DNA of 12,153 nucleotides from Chloroflexota bacterium (GTDB lineage: Bacteria; Chloroflexota; UBA11872), in the NCBI GenBank assembly GCA_026707185.1, contig JAPOXI010000066.1, positions 1 through 12,153 on the forward strand. Reading direction: 5' to 3'. The notes beneath the pieces are model-generated. The model was not told the DNA's origin. It searched no databases and worked only from the letters and a program-made list of their open reading frames with translations. Made by a program: the position numbers and the translations under genes. Of the stretch, positions 1 through 6,818 are shown piece after piece. Position 1 is the stretch's first letter. Each line of letters starts with the position of its first letter.

Positions 1-75
1 CAGATTGGCCAGGTGCATGGAGGCGATGCCGCCCACGCCAATGAACGCGACTCGCACGGGGGATTGCTCAGGCAT
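1..75 (-). CDS. Gfo/Idh/MocA family oxidoreductase, N-terminal fragment
   Basis: Only the first 25 codons lie in the window; the gene continues off the left edge. The start is the ATG whose complement is at 73-75. The peptide begins MPEQSPVRVAFIGVGGIAS and goes on MHLANL: a beta strand followed by a GxGGIA glycine-rich turn and a helix, the usual opening of the NAD(P)-binding Rossmann fold in Gfo/Idh/MocA sugar or inositol dehydrogenases. The family assignment comes from this N-terminal motif alone, so the substrate cannot be given. The gene is divergent from the potassium transporter operon. A TIM-barrel isomerase-like gene at the other end of the window belongs to a family that often occurs with such dehydrogenases, but the two are 10 kb apart. 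Confidence 0.75.
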   Translation of the reverse strand, partial: MPEQSPVRVAFIGVGGIASMHLANL

Positions 76-105
76 ACGACTTCGGGACCGGCAGCAGACC
101 GCTGA

Positions 106-135
106 AGCCTAGGAGCGGCCCCGCCGGGGCGTCAA
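106..135 (-). promoter_or_regulatory. Possible sigma-70-type promoter for the Gfo/Idh/MocA gene
   Basis: On the minus strand, TTGACG (complement of 130-135) matches the -35 consensus at five of six bases. It is followed after 18 bases by TAGGCT (complement of 106-111), which matches the -10 consensus at three of six. The pair would place transcription start some 20-25 bases before the ATG at 75. A GC-rich 5-bp hairpin (118-130) lies in the spacer. The match is weak and the local composition is high GC, so this is a suggestion only. No convincing promoter was found for the plus-strand transporter operon in 136-324. Confidence 0.2.
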
Positions 136-324
136 CGCGGGTCTACACTGCCCGGCTGTGATGCGGTGCAGGTTGACGCCACTAGTGTCCACTCCGGCTG
201 ACGCGGCCGGTGAGTGGGCGCGGGCCGGATACGCCTGATGCCCGCAGGTCCGCGCCGGCACCACGGCGCCCCACGCCCGCTGGGCGCCGGCGACCGCGTG
301 GTCCGGGTGCCGCGACGAGTATCG

Positions 325-1686
325 ATGAACCTCCAGGTGGAGACGACCCTGGCGCGACGCGGTCCCTTCCGGCCGGGTCTCATCCTCATCACCGCCTTCG
401 CCAGCCTGATATTTCTGGGCACCGTCCTGCTGGCCTTGCCGCTCTCGCTGGCCGATGGCCAGGAGCCGGATCTGCTGGTTGCCTTGTTCACGGCAACCTC
501 CGCCGTGTGCGTCACCGGTCTGACCGTCGTCTCCACCCACGACCATTGGTCCCTGTTCGGGCAGATCGTGATCCTGGCGCTGATCCAGGCCGGCGCCCTG
601 GGCTTCATCGTGGGGGCCATCGTCATCTTCTCGCTGGCCGGCCGGCGCACGTCGACCCGCGAACGCCTGATGTTCGGCCAGCACATTGGACGTGGAGAGC
701 CTGGCGGCCTGAAGGGGCTGTTCTGGCGCATCGCCATCTTCACGCTGATCCTGCAAGGCGCGGGGGCGGTGCTGCTGTTTCTCCGGGTCCGCGGTGATTC
801 GTCGGTGGACAACCCGCACTGGTGGTCGATCTTCCACGCCGTCTCCGCCTTTACCAACGCAGGGTTCGACATCGAGCCCGGCTCCGTCAGCTTCGCGCGG
901 CTGGTTGACGATCCGACGACGGTGGGCATCCTGGCCGCGCTGGCAATCATTGGCGCCATCGGGTTCATGGTGATATTCGATGTCCTGCGTCGTCGGCTGT
1001 GGCGGCGCCTGGGGCTTGAATCTCGCATTGTCCTCACCGCCATGCCGGCGCTTCTGATCGTGGGCTTCGTGCTGCTGATGGTGCTGTCACCCGACTTCGG
1101 CGGCGCGGTGCCGGCGGACGACTTTGGCCTGCGGTCGAACGCCGCGCTGAACCATGCGGTCTGGCGCACGACCGGATTCTCAACCATCGATATGGGTCGT
1201 CTGCACACCGACACGCTGATCGTGCTGATCGTGCTGATGTTCATCGGCGGCGCCTCGGCCGCGGTCACCGGGGGAATCACCGTCAACACCTTCAGCGTGC
1301 TCTTCATAGCGATGGTGTCGCACATACGAGGTCGCCGCTTCCCTGAGGCCTTTGGCCGGCGCATCGCCCAGCACTCGGTCATGCGTGCGCTGGCGGTTGT
1401 TGGACTGTCCGGTGTCGCTGTGCTCCTGGCGACCGTGCTCATGTCTATCGCCGAGCGCGGCTCCGAAACGGTGCTGTCGAACCTGTTGTTCGAGGCCGTG
1501 AGCGCCTTCGCCGTCGTCGGCTATTCGACGGGCATCACGGCCGATCTGACGGTGGCTTCTAAACTCGTGCTGATCGGAACGATGTTCGTCGGCCGCCTGG
1601 GGGCCCTGACGCTTGCCCAGGCGCTCGTCACGCGCGAGCATCAGCCGCTGGTCCGCTTTCCCGAGGAGGCCATCAAGGTCGGTTAG
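325..1686 (+). CDS. ktrB: TrkH/KtrB family potassium uptake membrane subunit
   Basis: This is the ion-conducting subunit of a Trk/Ktr potassium uptake system in the cytoplasmic membrane. The 453-residue length suits the family. All four pore loops of the M1-P-M2 repeats are visible, each with its filter glycine: VTGLTV (G65), TNAGFD (G180), RTTGFS (G284) and VVGYST (G399). Hydrophobic helices lie before and after each loop. A glycine/small-residue stretch at about 308-320 (IGGASAAVTGG) sits where the family has the gating loop below the filter. I chose the ATG at 325 because it gives a normal short N-terminus before the first membrane helix; the frame stays open upstream to a GTG at 214 and an ATG at 238, but the added residues are Arg/Pro-rich and look non-coding. 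The RCK subunit follows 15 bases after the stop, so the two form an operon. Energy coupling (Na+ or H+) cannot be read from the sequence. Confidence 0.93.
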   Translation: MNLQVETTLARRGPFRPGLILITAFASLIFLGTVLLALPLSLADGQEPDLLVALFTATSAVCVTGLTVVSTHDHWSLFGQIVILALIQAGALGFIVGAIVIFSLAGRRTSTRERLMFGQHIGRGEPGGLKGLFWRIAIFTLILQGAGAVLLFLRVRGDSSVDNPHWWSIFHAVSAFTNAGFDIEPGSVSFARLVDDPTTVGILAALAIIGAIGFMVIFDVLRRRLWRRLGLESRIVLTAMPALLIVGFVLLMVLSPDFGGAVPADDFGLRSNAALNHAVWRTTGFSTIDMGRLHTDTLIVLIVLMFIGGASAAVTGGITVNTFSVLFIAMVSHIRGRRFPEAFGRRIAQHSVMRALAVVGLSGVAVLLATVLMSIAERGSETVLSNLLFEAVSAFAVVGYSTGITADLTVASKLVLIGTMFVGRLGALTLAQALVTREHQPLVRFPEEAIKVG

Positions 1687-1701
1687 CCGCCGACCGCGCC
1701 C

Positions 1702-2346
1702 ATGCAAATCCTGGTGACCGGCCTCGGACGGTTCGGAAGCAGCCTGGCCCGTACGTTGGCCGAGTCCGGGCACGAAGTCGTTGTGCTCGACACGTCCGAG
1801 CAAGCCGTCCAAATGGCCACTGACGTCGTCGATCAGGCGGTCGTGGGCGATGCGACGAACGAGGCGGTGCTTCGCGAGGTCGGGGCGACCGACGTGGACC
1901 TGGCCGTGGTGGCCATGGCCGAGGTCGAGGCTAGCGTGCTGATCACGACGCACCTGAAGAACCTGGGCGTGCCGCGCGTCTTCGCGAAGGCCTCCAGCGA
2001 GGTGCACCGCCTGATCCTGGAACGGGTTGGCGCGGACCGCGTGGTTTTTCCCGAGCGCGACATGGCACTGCGGCTGGCCCAGAGCGTGTCCACACCCGGA
2101 ATGCTCGACTACCTGGAACTGTTGCCGCACCTCGGCATCACCGAGATTGACGGCACCCCATTCGCGGGCCAGTCGCTGGCCAACCTGAACCTGGCCGCCC
2201 GCTACGACGTGAACGTGCTGGTCATCAAGCGCGGCAACGAGTTGATCGTGACCCCCGGCCTTTCCGAGCGCGTGAGCGCGGGCGACTTGCTGATCGTGGT
2301 CGGACGCGACAGCCGAATTGCCGAACTACAGACCGCCGCCGGCTGA
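1702..2346 (+). CDS. ktrA: KtrA/TrkA-type RCK regulatory subunit of potassium uptake
   Basis: This is the cytoplasmic regulator that, in this family, forms an octameric ring under the membrane subunit and gates it in response to bound nucleotide. The 214-residue protein has one RCK_N Rossmann domain (about 1-130) with the nucleotide motif GLGRFG at 7-12, the acidic residue D30 at the end of the second strand and the GDAT motif at 49-52. One RCK_C/TrkA_C domain follows (about 135-214), ending GDLLIVVGRDSRIAEL. A single RCK unit of about 220 residues is the KtrA arrangement, whereas classical TrkA has two in tandem; I therefore favour the Ktr name. The ATG at 1702 begins right at the first strand and has no clear Shine-Dalgarno sequence, so translation may depend on reading of the upstream gene. 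Confidence 0.92.
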   Translation: MQILVTGLGRFGSSLARTLAESGHEVVVLDTSEQAVQMATDVVDQAVVGDATNEAVLREVGATDVDLAVVAMAEVEASVLITTHLKNLGVPRVFAKASSEVHRLILERVGADRVVFPERDMALRLAQSVSTPGMLDYLELLPHLGITEIDGTPFAGQSLANLNLAARYDVNVLVIKRGNELIVTPGLSERVSAGDLLIVVGRDSRIAELQTAAG

Positions 2347-2349
2347 TCA

Positions 2350-2363
2350 GCCCGATTCCGGGC
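2350..2363 (+). terminator. Small GC hairpin after ktrA, possible terminator
   Basis: The arms gcccg and cgggc form a 5-bp stem with a 4-base loop, beginning 4 bases after the ktrA stop. No run of T follows, so it does not meet the pattern of an intrinsic terminator; it could be a weak or Rho-assisted end, or chance in GC-rich DNA. Confidence 0.2.
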
Positions 2364-2593
2364 AGGTGTATGGCCTGTGGATGCGCTGTGGACCAGTTGT
2401 ATAACGCACGCGGCCCGGCATAGCAGCGCTGGACGGATCCTGTGTCTGCGGGCGCACTACTCGAAGAGTCGATGTCCATAGCGCTTCCGCCAACGGTGCC
2501 TGAACGAACCGAACGCCTGGCGAACAAGTTGTCCAGATGTTTGATAAGGAGCGATTGACACGCAAGATAGGGGATGTAACCATTCAGGCCCGC

Positions 2594-2611
2594 CTACATG
2601 TAGTATGTAGG
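2594..2611. promoter_or_regulatory. Palindromic site upstream of the nrdJ operon, possible operator
   Basis: A perfect 10-base palindrome ctacatgtag (2594-2603) runs into tatgtagg, giving a second overlapping inverted repeat cctacat(5)atgtagg over 2593-2611. It stands out as relatively A/T-rich against its GC-rich surroundings and lies 80-97 bases before the first start codon of the operon. It does not resemble the NrdR box consensus known from ribonucleotide reductase promoters. The role is unknown. Confidence 0.25.
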
Positions 2612-2690
2612 TCCATCCGTCGCCCTCGTCGCTGGGACCCCGGCATCTGCGTTTAGCGACGATTGGGCAGGGCGAACCGGAGTGGGGGGT

Positions 2691-3038
2691 GTGGCGGTGA
2701 TCAGACTGCTCGGCGAACTGCACCGCACGCGCGACGGTCGGCAGTTCGCCATAGATTTCGCGCAGGTCATTCCGTCGACCGGGGCCTATGACCTCGTCCT
2801 CTTCGGCCTGCGGCACGCGGAAACGGAGTTTTCGATGGGTGTGGCCTTCCCGCAGGACTCCGCCGGCACCTGGGGCGCGCACGACGCCCTGGTTCGGGAA
2901 GGCCTGGGACAGATCCGCACAGAGCTTGAGCGTGGTAATACTGAGGACGGGTCTCTGGTCGAGATCCCTTCCGCCACGTGGGGAGGGTGGCGACCGAGCT
3001 ACAGGTTCTCGGTTCCATCAAAGACGCGTTATGCCTAG
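2691..3038 (+). CDS. Small protein of unknown function, translationally coupled to nrdJ
   Basis: I do not recognise the family. The protein is 115 residues, soluble, without Cys pairs, signal peptide or membrane segment. An amphipathic N-terminal part (VIRLLGELHRTRDG) is followed by alternating strand-like stretches (FAIDFAQVI, DLVLFGLRHAE) and a helix rich in Glu/Arg (ALVREGLGQIRTELERG). G/C is favoured at third codon positions through most of its length, as in neighbouring genes, which supports real coding. I chose the GTG at 2691 because GGAG at 2679-2682 stands 8 bases before it; GTG codons at 2682 and 2697 are alternatives. Its end overlaps nrdJ in ATGCCTAG (3031-3038), where the ATG starts nrdJ and the TAG ends this frame. 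The overlap implies joint transcription and likely coupled translation, so it may act with the reductase or in nucleotide metabolism, but this is inference. Confidence 0.6.
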   Translation: MAVIRLLGELHRTRDGRQFAIDFAQVIPSTGAYDLVLFGLRHAETEFSMGVAFPQDSAGTWGAHDALVREGLGQIRTELERGNTEDGSLVEIPSATWGGWRPSYRFSVPSKTRYA

Positions 3039-5634
3039 GGGCGGTACGACGTATCCGGACCTTTCCGACAACGCGCTGGCCGTGCTGCGCAAGCGCTACT
3101 TCCTGAAGGATCGCGTCGACCACCCCATCGAAGATACGGACGAGTTCTTTGACCGCGTCGTGCGCGGCGTCGTGGACGTGGAGCGCGAGCGGGGCTGGGT
3201 GGACGCCGACGGCCACACCGAGATCGTTGATGCCATGTATGACCTGCTGCGCGGGTTGCGCTTCGTCCCCAACAGCCCCTGCCTGATGAACGCGGGCAAG
3301 CCGCAGGGCTACGCGCAGATGGCGGCCTGCTTCGTGCTGCCCATCGACGACGACCTGCTCAGCATCAAGACCACCGACATGCACGCGGCCATCATCCACC
3401 AGAGCGGCGGCGGCACGGGCTTCAACTTCTCGCGCATCCGCCCGCGCGGCGACTTCGTGCGCAGCTCCGGCGGCGTGGCCAGCGGCCCGATCAGCTTCAT
3501 GTCGATGATCGACTACTCCTGCGGCGAGATTAAGCAGGGCGGCACGCGCCGCGGCGCCAACATGGGCATCCTCAACGTCGACCACCCGGACATCCTCGAC
3601 TTCATCGAGTGCAAGACCGAAGACGGCCGGATCGCCAACTTCAACATCTCCGTGGGCATCACCGACGCCTTCATGCAGGCCGTGCGTGACGACACCGATT
3701 ACGAGCTGGTCAACCCACGCACCCAAGAGGTGACGAAGCGGCTGCGCGCCCGCGACGTCTGGGACCGCCTGGTCGACGGCGCCTGGCTGAACGGCGAACC
3801 GGGGATGATCTTCCTGGACCGGCTGGAGCGCACCAACCCGACGCCGGACGTGGCGCTGCAGGACACCACCAATCCCTGCGGCGAACAGCCGTTGCTGCCC
3901 TACGAGGCCTGCGTGCTGGGCAGCCTGAATCTGAACTGGCACCTCACCGAGGACCGCACGCGCATCGACTGGAAGGCTCTGCGCCGTGACGTGCACCTGT
4001 CCGTCCGCTTCCTGGACGACATGGTTGAGGCCTCCAACTTCCCGCTCAAGGAAATCGACGACATCGTCAAGCACGGCAACCGCCGTGTGGGCCTGGGCGT
4101 CATGGGCTGGGCCGACGTGCTGTTCCACCTGGGTCTGCCCTACGACAGCCCCGAAGCCGAGGCGCTGGCCAGCGACGTCATGCAATTCATCAACGATGAA
4201 GGCCGGCGTGCTTCCGAGGAACTGGCCGCCGCTCGCGGCGCGTTCCCCAACTTCACCAACTCGGCCTGGGACCGCAAGGGCCATGCGGAGCGGCGCAACG
4301 CGACCGTCACCACCATCGCGCCCACCGGCACGATCAGCATGATCGCGGACGCCTCCAGCGGTATCGAACCGCTGTTCGCGCTGATCTTCTGGAAGAACGT
4401 GATGCGCGACAGCGACGACAACGCCGCCACCACGCTGCGCTACGTAAATCCGATCTTCGAGACCTACGCGCGCCGCCGCGGCTTCTTCAGCGAAGAGCTG
4501 GTGGACGCCATTGAGGCCAACCACGGCAGCCTGCGGATCACCGATGAGACGCCGGCGGACGCTCGCCAGGTGCTGGAGGGCGTGCCGGAATCGGCCCGCC
4601 GCATCTTCGTGACTGCCCACGATGTCTCGCCCGAGTGGCACATCCGCGTCCAGAGCGCCTTCCAGGCGCACACCGAGAACGCGGTGTCCAAGACGATCAA
4701 CTTCCCGCACGAGGCCACCCGCGAGGACGTGGAACGCGGCTACTGGCGGGCCTACGAACTGGGCTGCAAGGGCGTGACCGTCTACCGCGACGGCAGCCGT
4801 GACTTCCAGGTGCTGACCACCAGCGACAGCGGCGACAAGACGCGCCGCGACGAGACCGATGAGCCGCAGGCCGCCGAGGCCCTGGCGCCCGTCGCCGAGG
4901 CCCCCGCACCAGTGGCCGCCTCGGTCAACGGCCACGGCAACGGCCACGCGCCCGAGTTGACGCCAACGCCGGCAGCCAACGGGGCCTCGGACGACCACGC
5001 CGACCGCACGCCGCTGCCAATCGTGGCCGCGGTCGAGCGCGAGCGGCCCGACCAGATTCACGGCACCACCACCCGCATCCGCACGGGCTGCGGTCCGCTG
5101 TTCGTCACGATCAACGACGACGAGCGCGGGCTGCCGTTCGAGACCTTCGCGACGCTTGGCAAGGCCGGCGGTTGCGCCGCCGCGCAGACCGAAGCCATCG
5201 GCCGGCTGGCGTCGCTGGCGCTGCGCTCAGGCGTACCGGTCGACGAGGTGCATAAGACTTTGCGCGGGATCACCTGCCACCGGCCCGCCGGGTTCGGCCC
5301 CGAGCGGGTGCTTTCCTGCGGCGACGGGATCGCGCAGGCGATGGCCAAGCGGATCGACGTCGAGAACGGCGACTTCGTCCCCATGGTGGATCTGCAGGGC
5401 GAGGGCACCTACACGCCCCCAGCCGAGCAACCCGCAGCTACGACAGCATCCGCGACCCGCCAGTCCGCACCGACCTTCGGCAGCGGTTCGGCCCCGGCGG
5501 CCGAGACCTACGTTGAGGGCGCGGCCCGCGACCAGGGCTTCGTGGGCGCCTGCCCATCCTGCGGCGGCAGCCAACTCCACTACGCCGAGGGCTGCATGAA
5601 ATGCGTGTCCTGCGGCTACAGCGACTGCGGGTAG
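3031..5634 (+). CDS. nrdJ: Adenosylcobalamin-dependent (class II) ribonucleoside-diphosphate reductase
   Basis: It reduces ribonucleotides to deoxyribonucleotides, using adenosylcobalamin to generate the active-site thiyl radical; no separate radical subunit is needed. The 867 residues comprise a catalytic barrel (about 1-590), an Ala/Pro/His-rich linker (about 591-672), a TSCPD domain (about 674-775, with [14 protein letters not shown] and [11 protein letters not shown]), a second linker and a Cys-rich tail. The catalytic motif NPCGE is at 281-285: C283 should carry the thiyl radical, with N281 and E285 assisting. C100 (MAACFVLP) and C294, 11 residues after C283, match the redox pair of characterised class II enzymes. 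[11 protein letters not shown] (125-) and APTGTIS (430-436) are further family signatures. The tail has CPSC (841-844) and CMKCVSC (855-861), ending CGYSDCG, which in the family re-reduces the active site. I chose the ATG at 3031 because family-like sequence ([16 protein letters not shown]) begins ten residues later; there is no good ribosome binding site, consistent with coupling to the overlapping upstream gene. No cobalamin riboswitch was seen upstream. Confidence 0.97.
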   Translation: MPRGGTTYPDLSDNALAVLRKRYFLKDRVDHPIEDTDEFFDRVVRGVVDVERERGWVDADGHTEIVDAMYDLLRGLRFVPNSPCLMNAGKPQGYAQMAACFVLPIDDDLLSIKTTDMHAAIIHQSGGGTGFNFSRIRPRGDFVRSSGGVASGPISFMSMIDYSCGEIKQGGTRRGANMGILNVDHPDILDFIECKTEDGRIANFNISVGITDAFMQAVRDDTDYELVNPRTQEVTKRLRARDVWDRLVDGAWLNGEPGMIFLDRLERTNPTPDVALQDTTNPCGEQPLLPYEACVLGSLNLNWHLTEDRTRIDWKALRRDVHLSVRFLDDMVEASNFPLKEIDDIVKHGNRRVGLGVMGWADVLFHLGLPYDSPEAEALASDVMQFINDEGRRASEELAAARGAFPNFTNSAWDRKGHAERRNATVTTIAPTGTISMIADASSGIEPLFALIFWKNVMRDSDDNAATTLRYVNPIFETYARRRGFFSEELVDAIEANHGSLRITDETPADARQVLEGVPESARRIFVTAHDVSPEWHIRVQSAFQAHTENAVSKTINFPHEATREDVERGYWRAYELGCKGVTVYRDGSRDFQVLTTSDSGDKTRRDETDEPQAAEALAPVAEAPAPVAASVNGHGNGHAPELTPTPAANGASDDHADRTPLPIVAAVERERPDQIHGTTTRIRTGCGPLFVTINDDERGLPFETFATLGKAGGCAAAQTEAIGRLASLALRSGVPVDEVHKTLRGITCHRPAGFGPERVLSCGDGIAQAMAKRIDVENGDFVPMVDLQGEGTYTPPAEQPAATTASATRQSAPTFGSGSAPAAETYVEGAARDQGFVGACPSCGGSQLHYAEGCMKCVSCGYSDCG
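5515..5634 (+). repeat. Direct repeat, copy 1: 3' end of nrdJ
   Basis: The last 120 bases of nrdJ recur at 6645-6764 in the same orientation, at an offset of 1130. The 54 bases 5581-5634, including the stop codon, are identical in both copies. In 5521-5580 there are eight differences (5523, 5526, 5541, 5543, 5556, 5559, 5574, 5580); seven are silent third positions and one (5543) changes Val to Ala. Similarity ends at the base after the stop and fades before 5515. Confidence 0.93.
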
Positions 5635-6402
5635 GTGAGTCCGGCAAAACGCCGTCCTAAGTCGTCGAGGTCCTACAGAGGCAAGCTGACGATTTCCGAA
5701 GTTGCGTCGGGTATTGAATCGGCGTATCACTCGGCTGAGGCGGCGTATGGAGCTGCAGTTGCCTCTCATCAGGCTGATCAGGACCGTGCAGCGGCACTTG
5801 CCTACCTGGACGTAATTCAGGAAGTCGGCCGACTTCATTCACTCCGTGGCATGGCCGCAATTCACCCACGAGACCAGAAGGCATGGAAGGAGAGTTGGTC
5901 ACGCCAACGGAGGCACGACTTCCGAATCGCATACGCGCTCGGTGACGCTCAAAGGGCTCTCGGAGGTCTGAAGGACATAAGGGGATTCGTAAGAGAGATC
6001 TTCGAAATCGCCATTTCCTATGCACCGTCCTATGAAGTTTTCAGAAAGCGCATGAACTACACGGACTTCGATCCGGAATCACGACAGTGGCTGTCTTCTC
6101 TTGAACCGACCGCAGAGGAATTGGACCAGCTCTCGGCGATCGCAGGGCTGGTCTTCGGCCGTGCAACCGCGCTCAGGTCACTTGGTCTGCTGAAGGAAGA
6201 AGCCCTTCAGGTCGTGCATGAAGAGCTGGCCTCCCTGCACTTTGAATTCAGGCGTAAGTTCCTAGGTGACCCGAAGTCAATGCTAGGCATGACTCTCAGT
6301 CGGGAAACGGTCACTGCTTGGCAGTGTTGCTGGCGTCGATTCAACGAGGAGCTAGGCATCGACCCAGACCAAGCGGAAGCGCTACTCGGGCCGATCAGTT
6401 AG
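5635..6402 (+). CDS. Orphan hypothetical protein carried between the nrdJ-tail repeats
   Basis: I do not recognise this 255-residue protein. It appears soluble and almost wholly helical. A basic N-terminus (KRRPKSSRSYRGK) precedes a long Ala/Glu-rich helical part (EVASGIESAYHSAEAAYGAA), a stretch with several Arg/Lys (WSRQRRHDFRIAYALGDAQR), and helices containing FRKRMNYTDFDPE, then AWQCCWRRF near the end. No signal peptide, membrane segment or catalytic motif is evident. The GTG start at 5635 follows the nrdJ TAG without a spacer and has no clear ribosome binding site, so expression may rely on ribosomes finishing nrdJ; the next internal Met is about residue 74, within continuous helical sequence. 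Codon use is more A/T-tolerant than in the neighbours (for example gaa, aag, ttc/ttt and agg/aga are mixed), consistent with foreign origin. The role is unknown; a cargo or accessory function is inferred from position only. Confidence 0.75.
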   Translation: MSPAKRRPKSSRSYRGKLTISEVASGIESAYHSAEAAYGAAVASHQADQDRAAALAYLDVIQEVGRLHSLRGMAAIHPRDQKAWKESWSRQRRHDFRIAYALGDAQRALGGLKDIRGFVREIFEIAISYAPSYEVFRKRMNYTDFDPESRQWLSSLEPTAEELDQLSAIAGLVFGRATALRSLGLLKEEALQVVHEELASLHFEFRRKFLGDPKSMLGMTLSRETVTAWQCCWRRFNEELGIDPDQAEALLGPIS

Positions 6403-6644
6403 CAGTAGCCACATTGAGTTGAACGGGACTCGCAATGTGCGGACTATGGTCGTACATCCAATCCGGGTTCCCTGCTTTCCCGATTCCGCCTGGCTAGGAA
6501 TGCCCTTCCGTCAGTCTGGTGACGAAGTAGTGGCGAGGGCGTCGAGCTAGACGAGTGTGATGCCTCGACGTGGGAGTGGTCGACCGACATCTGGCGTGGT
6601 TCCGTGGTGTGGCCGTCCAGGACTTGTGCTTAGTCGGATCGAAA
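6403..6644. other. Non-coding part of the cassette with two hairpins
   Basis: No credible gene was found. A hairpin at 6410-6439 follows the orphan gene. A second imperfect hairpin lies at 6505-6527 (cttc-c-gtca / tgac-gaag, 6-base loop). A frame that runs into the second nrdJ tail is open from a GTG at 6570, but its first 25 codons have no similarity to nrdJ upstream sequence. Confidence 0.4.
6410..6439 (+). terminator. Hairpin downstream of the orphan gene, possible terminator
   Basis: The arms cacattg (6410-6416) and caatgtg (6433-6439) pair, and agt/act extend the stem across a two-base bulge, leaving an 8-base loop. It begins 8 bases after the stop codon. A T-run is absent, so factor-independent termination is doubtful. 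Confidence 0.3.
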
Positions 6645-6764
6645 GAGCACGCCGCGCGCGACCAGGGCTTTGCGGGCGCCTGCCCCTCATGCGGCGGCAG
6701 CCAGCTCCATTACGCCGAGGGCTGCATGAAATGCGTGTCCTGCGGCTACAGCGACTGCGGGTAG
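6645..6764 (+). pseudogene. Second copy of the nrdJ 3' end (partial gene, Cys-rich tail only)
   Basis: These 120 bases encode EHAARDQGFAGACPSC, continue through the complete Cys-rich tail and end in CGYSDCG and a TAG stop. From AARDQGF on, 36 of 37 residues equal the nrdJ C-terminus. All six tail cysteines (CPSC, CMKCVSC and the penultimate Cys) are kept, and most base differences from copy 1 are silent. Sequence upstream of 6645 has no similarity to nrdJ, so the catalytic and TSCPD parts are missing. The frame is open back to a GTG at 6570, which would give a 64-residue protein, but no good ribosome binding site precedes it. Most likely it is a leftover fragment from recombination; a free-standing redox-tail mini-protein is a less likely alternative. 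It converges with the ankyrin gene ending at 6819. Confidence 0.8.
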
Positions 6765-6818
6765 CGCCAGACCTGCCAATCCGGACCGCCAGATTCGGTC
6801 GGCGAGTTCCGTTGCGGG

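Larger units (their letters stand above)
2347..2690. other. Non-coding stretch and leader between ktrA and the nrdJ operon
   Basis: There are 344 bases without a convincing gene; the open frames on either strand here have no recognisable protein character. The stretch holds a small GC hairpin straight after ktrA (2350-2363). A perfect 10-base palindrome ctacatgtag lies at 2594-2603, and the overlapping cctacat/atgtagg inverted repeat spans 2593-2611. An 8-bp inverted repeat tcgtcgct/agcgacga (2626-2633 and 2655-2662) has a 21-base loop. A perfect TTGACA occurs at 2555-2560 but has no acceptable -10 at normal spacing. GGAG at 2679-2682 is the likely ribosome binding site for the following small gene. 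The promoter of the nrdJ operon presumably lies in this stretch. Confidence 0.5.
5581..6764 (+). mobile_element. Putative insertion cassette bounded by 54-bp nrdJ-tail direct repeats
   Basis: Identical 54-base repeats (5581-5634 and 6711-6764) bracket a segment with one orphan gene and a short non-coding part. The segment is visibly less GC-rich than the genes on both sides. The left repeat completes an intact nrdJ, so the host gene is not broken. The right repeat is preceded by 66 bases of a slightly divergent nrdJ tail. This arrangement resembles elements that enter the 3' end of a conserved gene and restore it. No integrase, transposase or terminal inverted repeat was found, so any transfer would need outside functions or homologous recombination. 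A non-mobile origin, by partial gene duplication from a related strain's DNA, is also possible. Confidence 0.4.

Noticed and set aside
173..201. TTGACG as promoter for ktrB
   Set aside because: No -10-like hexamer lies at normal spacing (the sequence there is ggctga).
214..324. Longer N-terminus for ktrB from the GTG at 214
   Set aside because: The extra 37 residues are Arg/Pro/Gly-rich and not typical of the family, and the ATG at 325 gives a normal N-terminus.
132..1442. Minus-strand frame opposite ktrB (436 codons)
   Set aside because: It is Arg/Ser/Thr/Pro-rich, low-complexity translation; the plus strand has a complete TrkH/KtrB protein with four pore loops.
1180..2130. Minus-strand frame across ktrB and ktrA (316 codons)
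   Set aside because: It is His/Gln/Asp/Arg-rich with no fold signature and crosses two real genes on the other strand.
2555..2582. Perfect TTGACA as -35 box of an nrdJ operon promoter
   Set aside because: At spacings of 16-18 bases no hexamer matches the -10 consensus better than about two or three bases, so a promoter call is not supported.
2347..3030. Cobalamin riboswitch upstream of the B12-dependent reductase
   Set aside because: No B12-box-like core or matching multi-stem arrangement was seen by eye, and a protein-coding frame occupies most of the space directly before nrdJ.
2767..5061. Long open frame on the minus strand opposite nrdJ (764 codons)
   Set aside because: It is rich in Val, Ala, Gly, His and Arg with no domain pattern, and lies opposite a complete well-conserved nrdJ. 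It is the expected antisense effect of high third-position GC.
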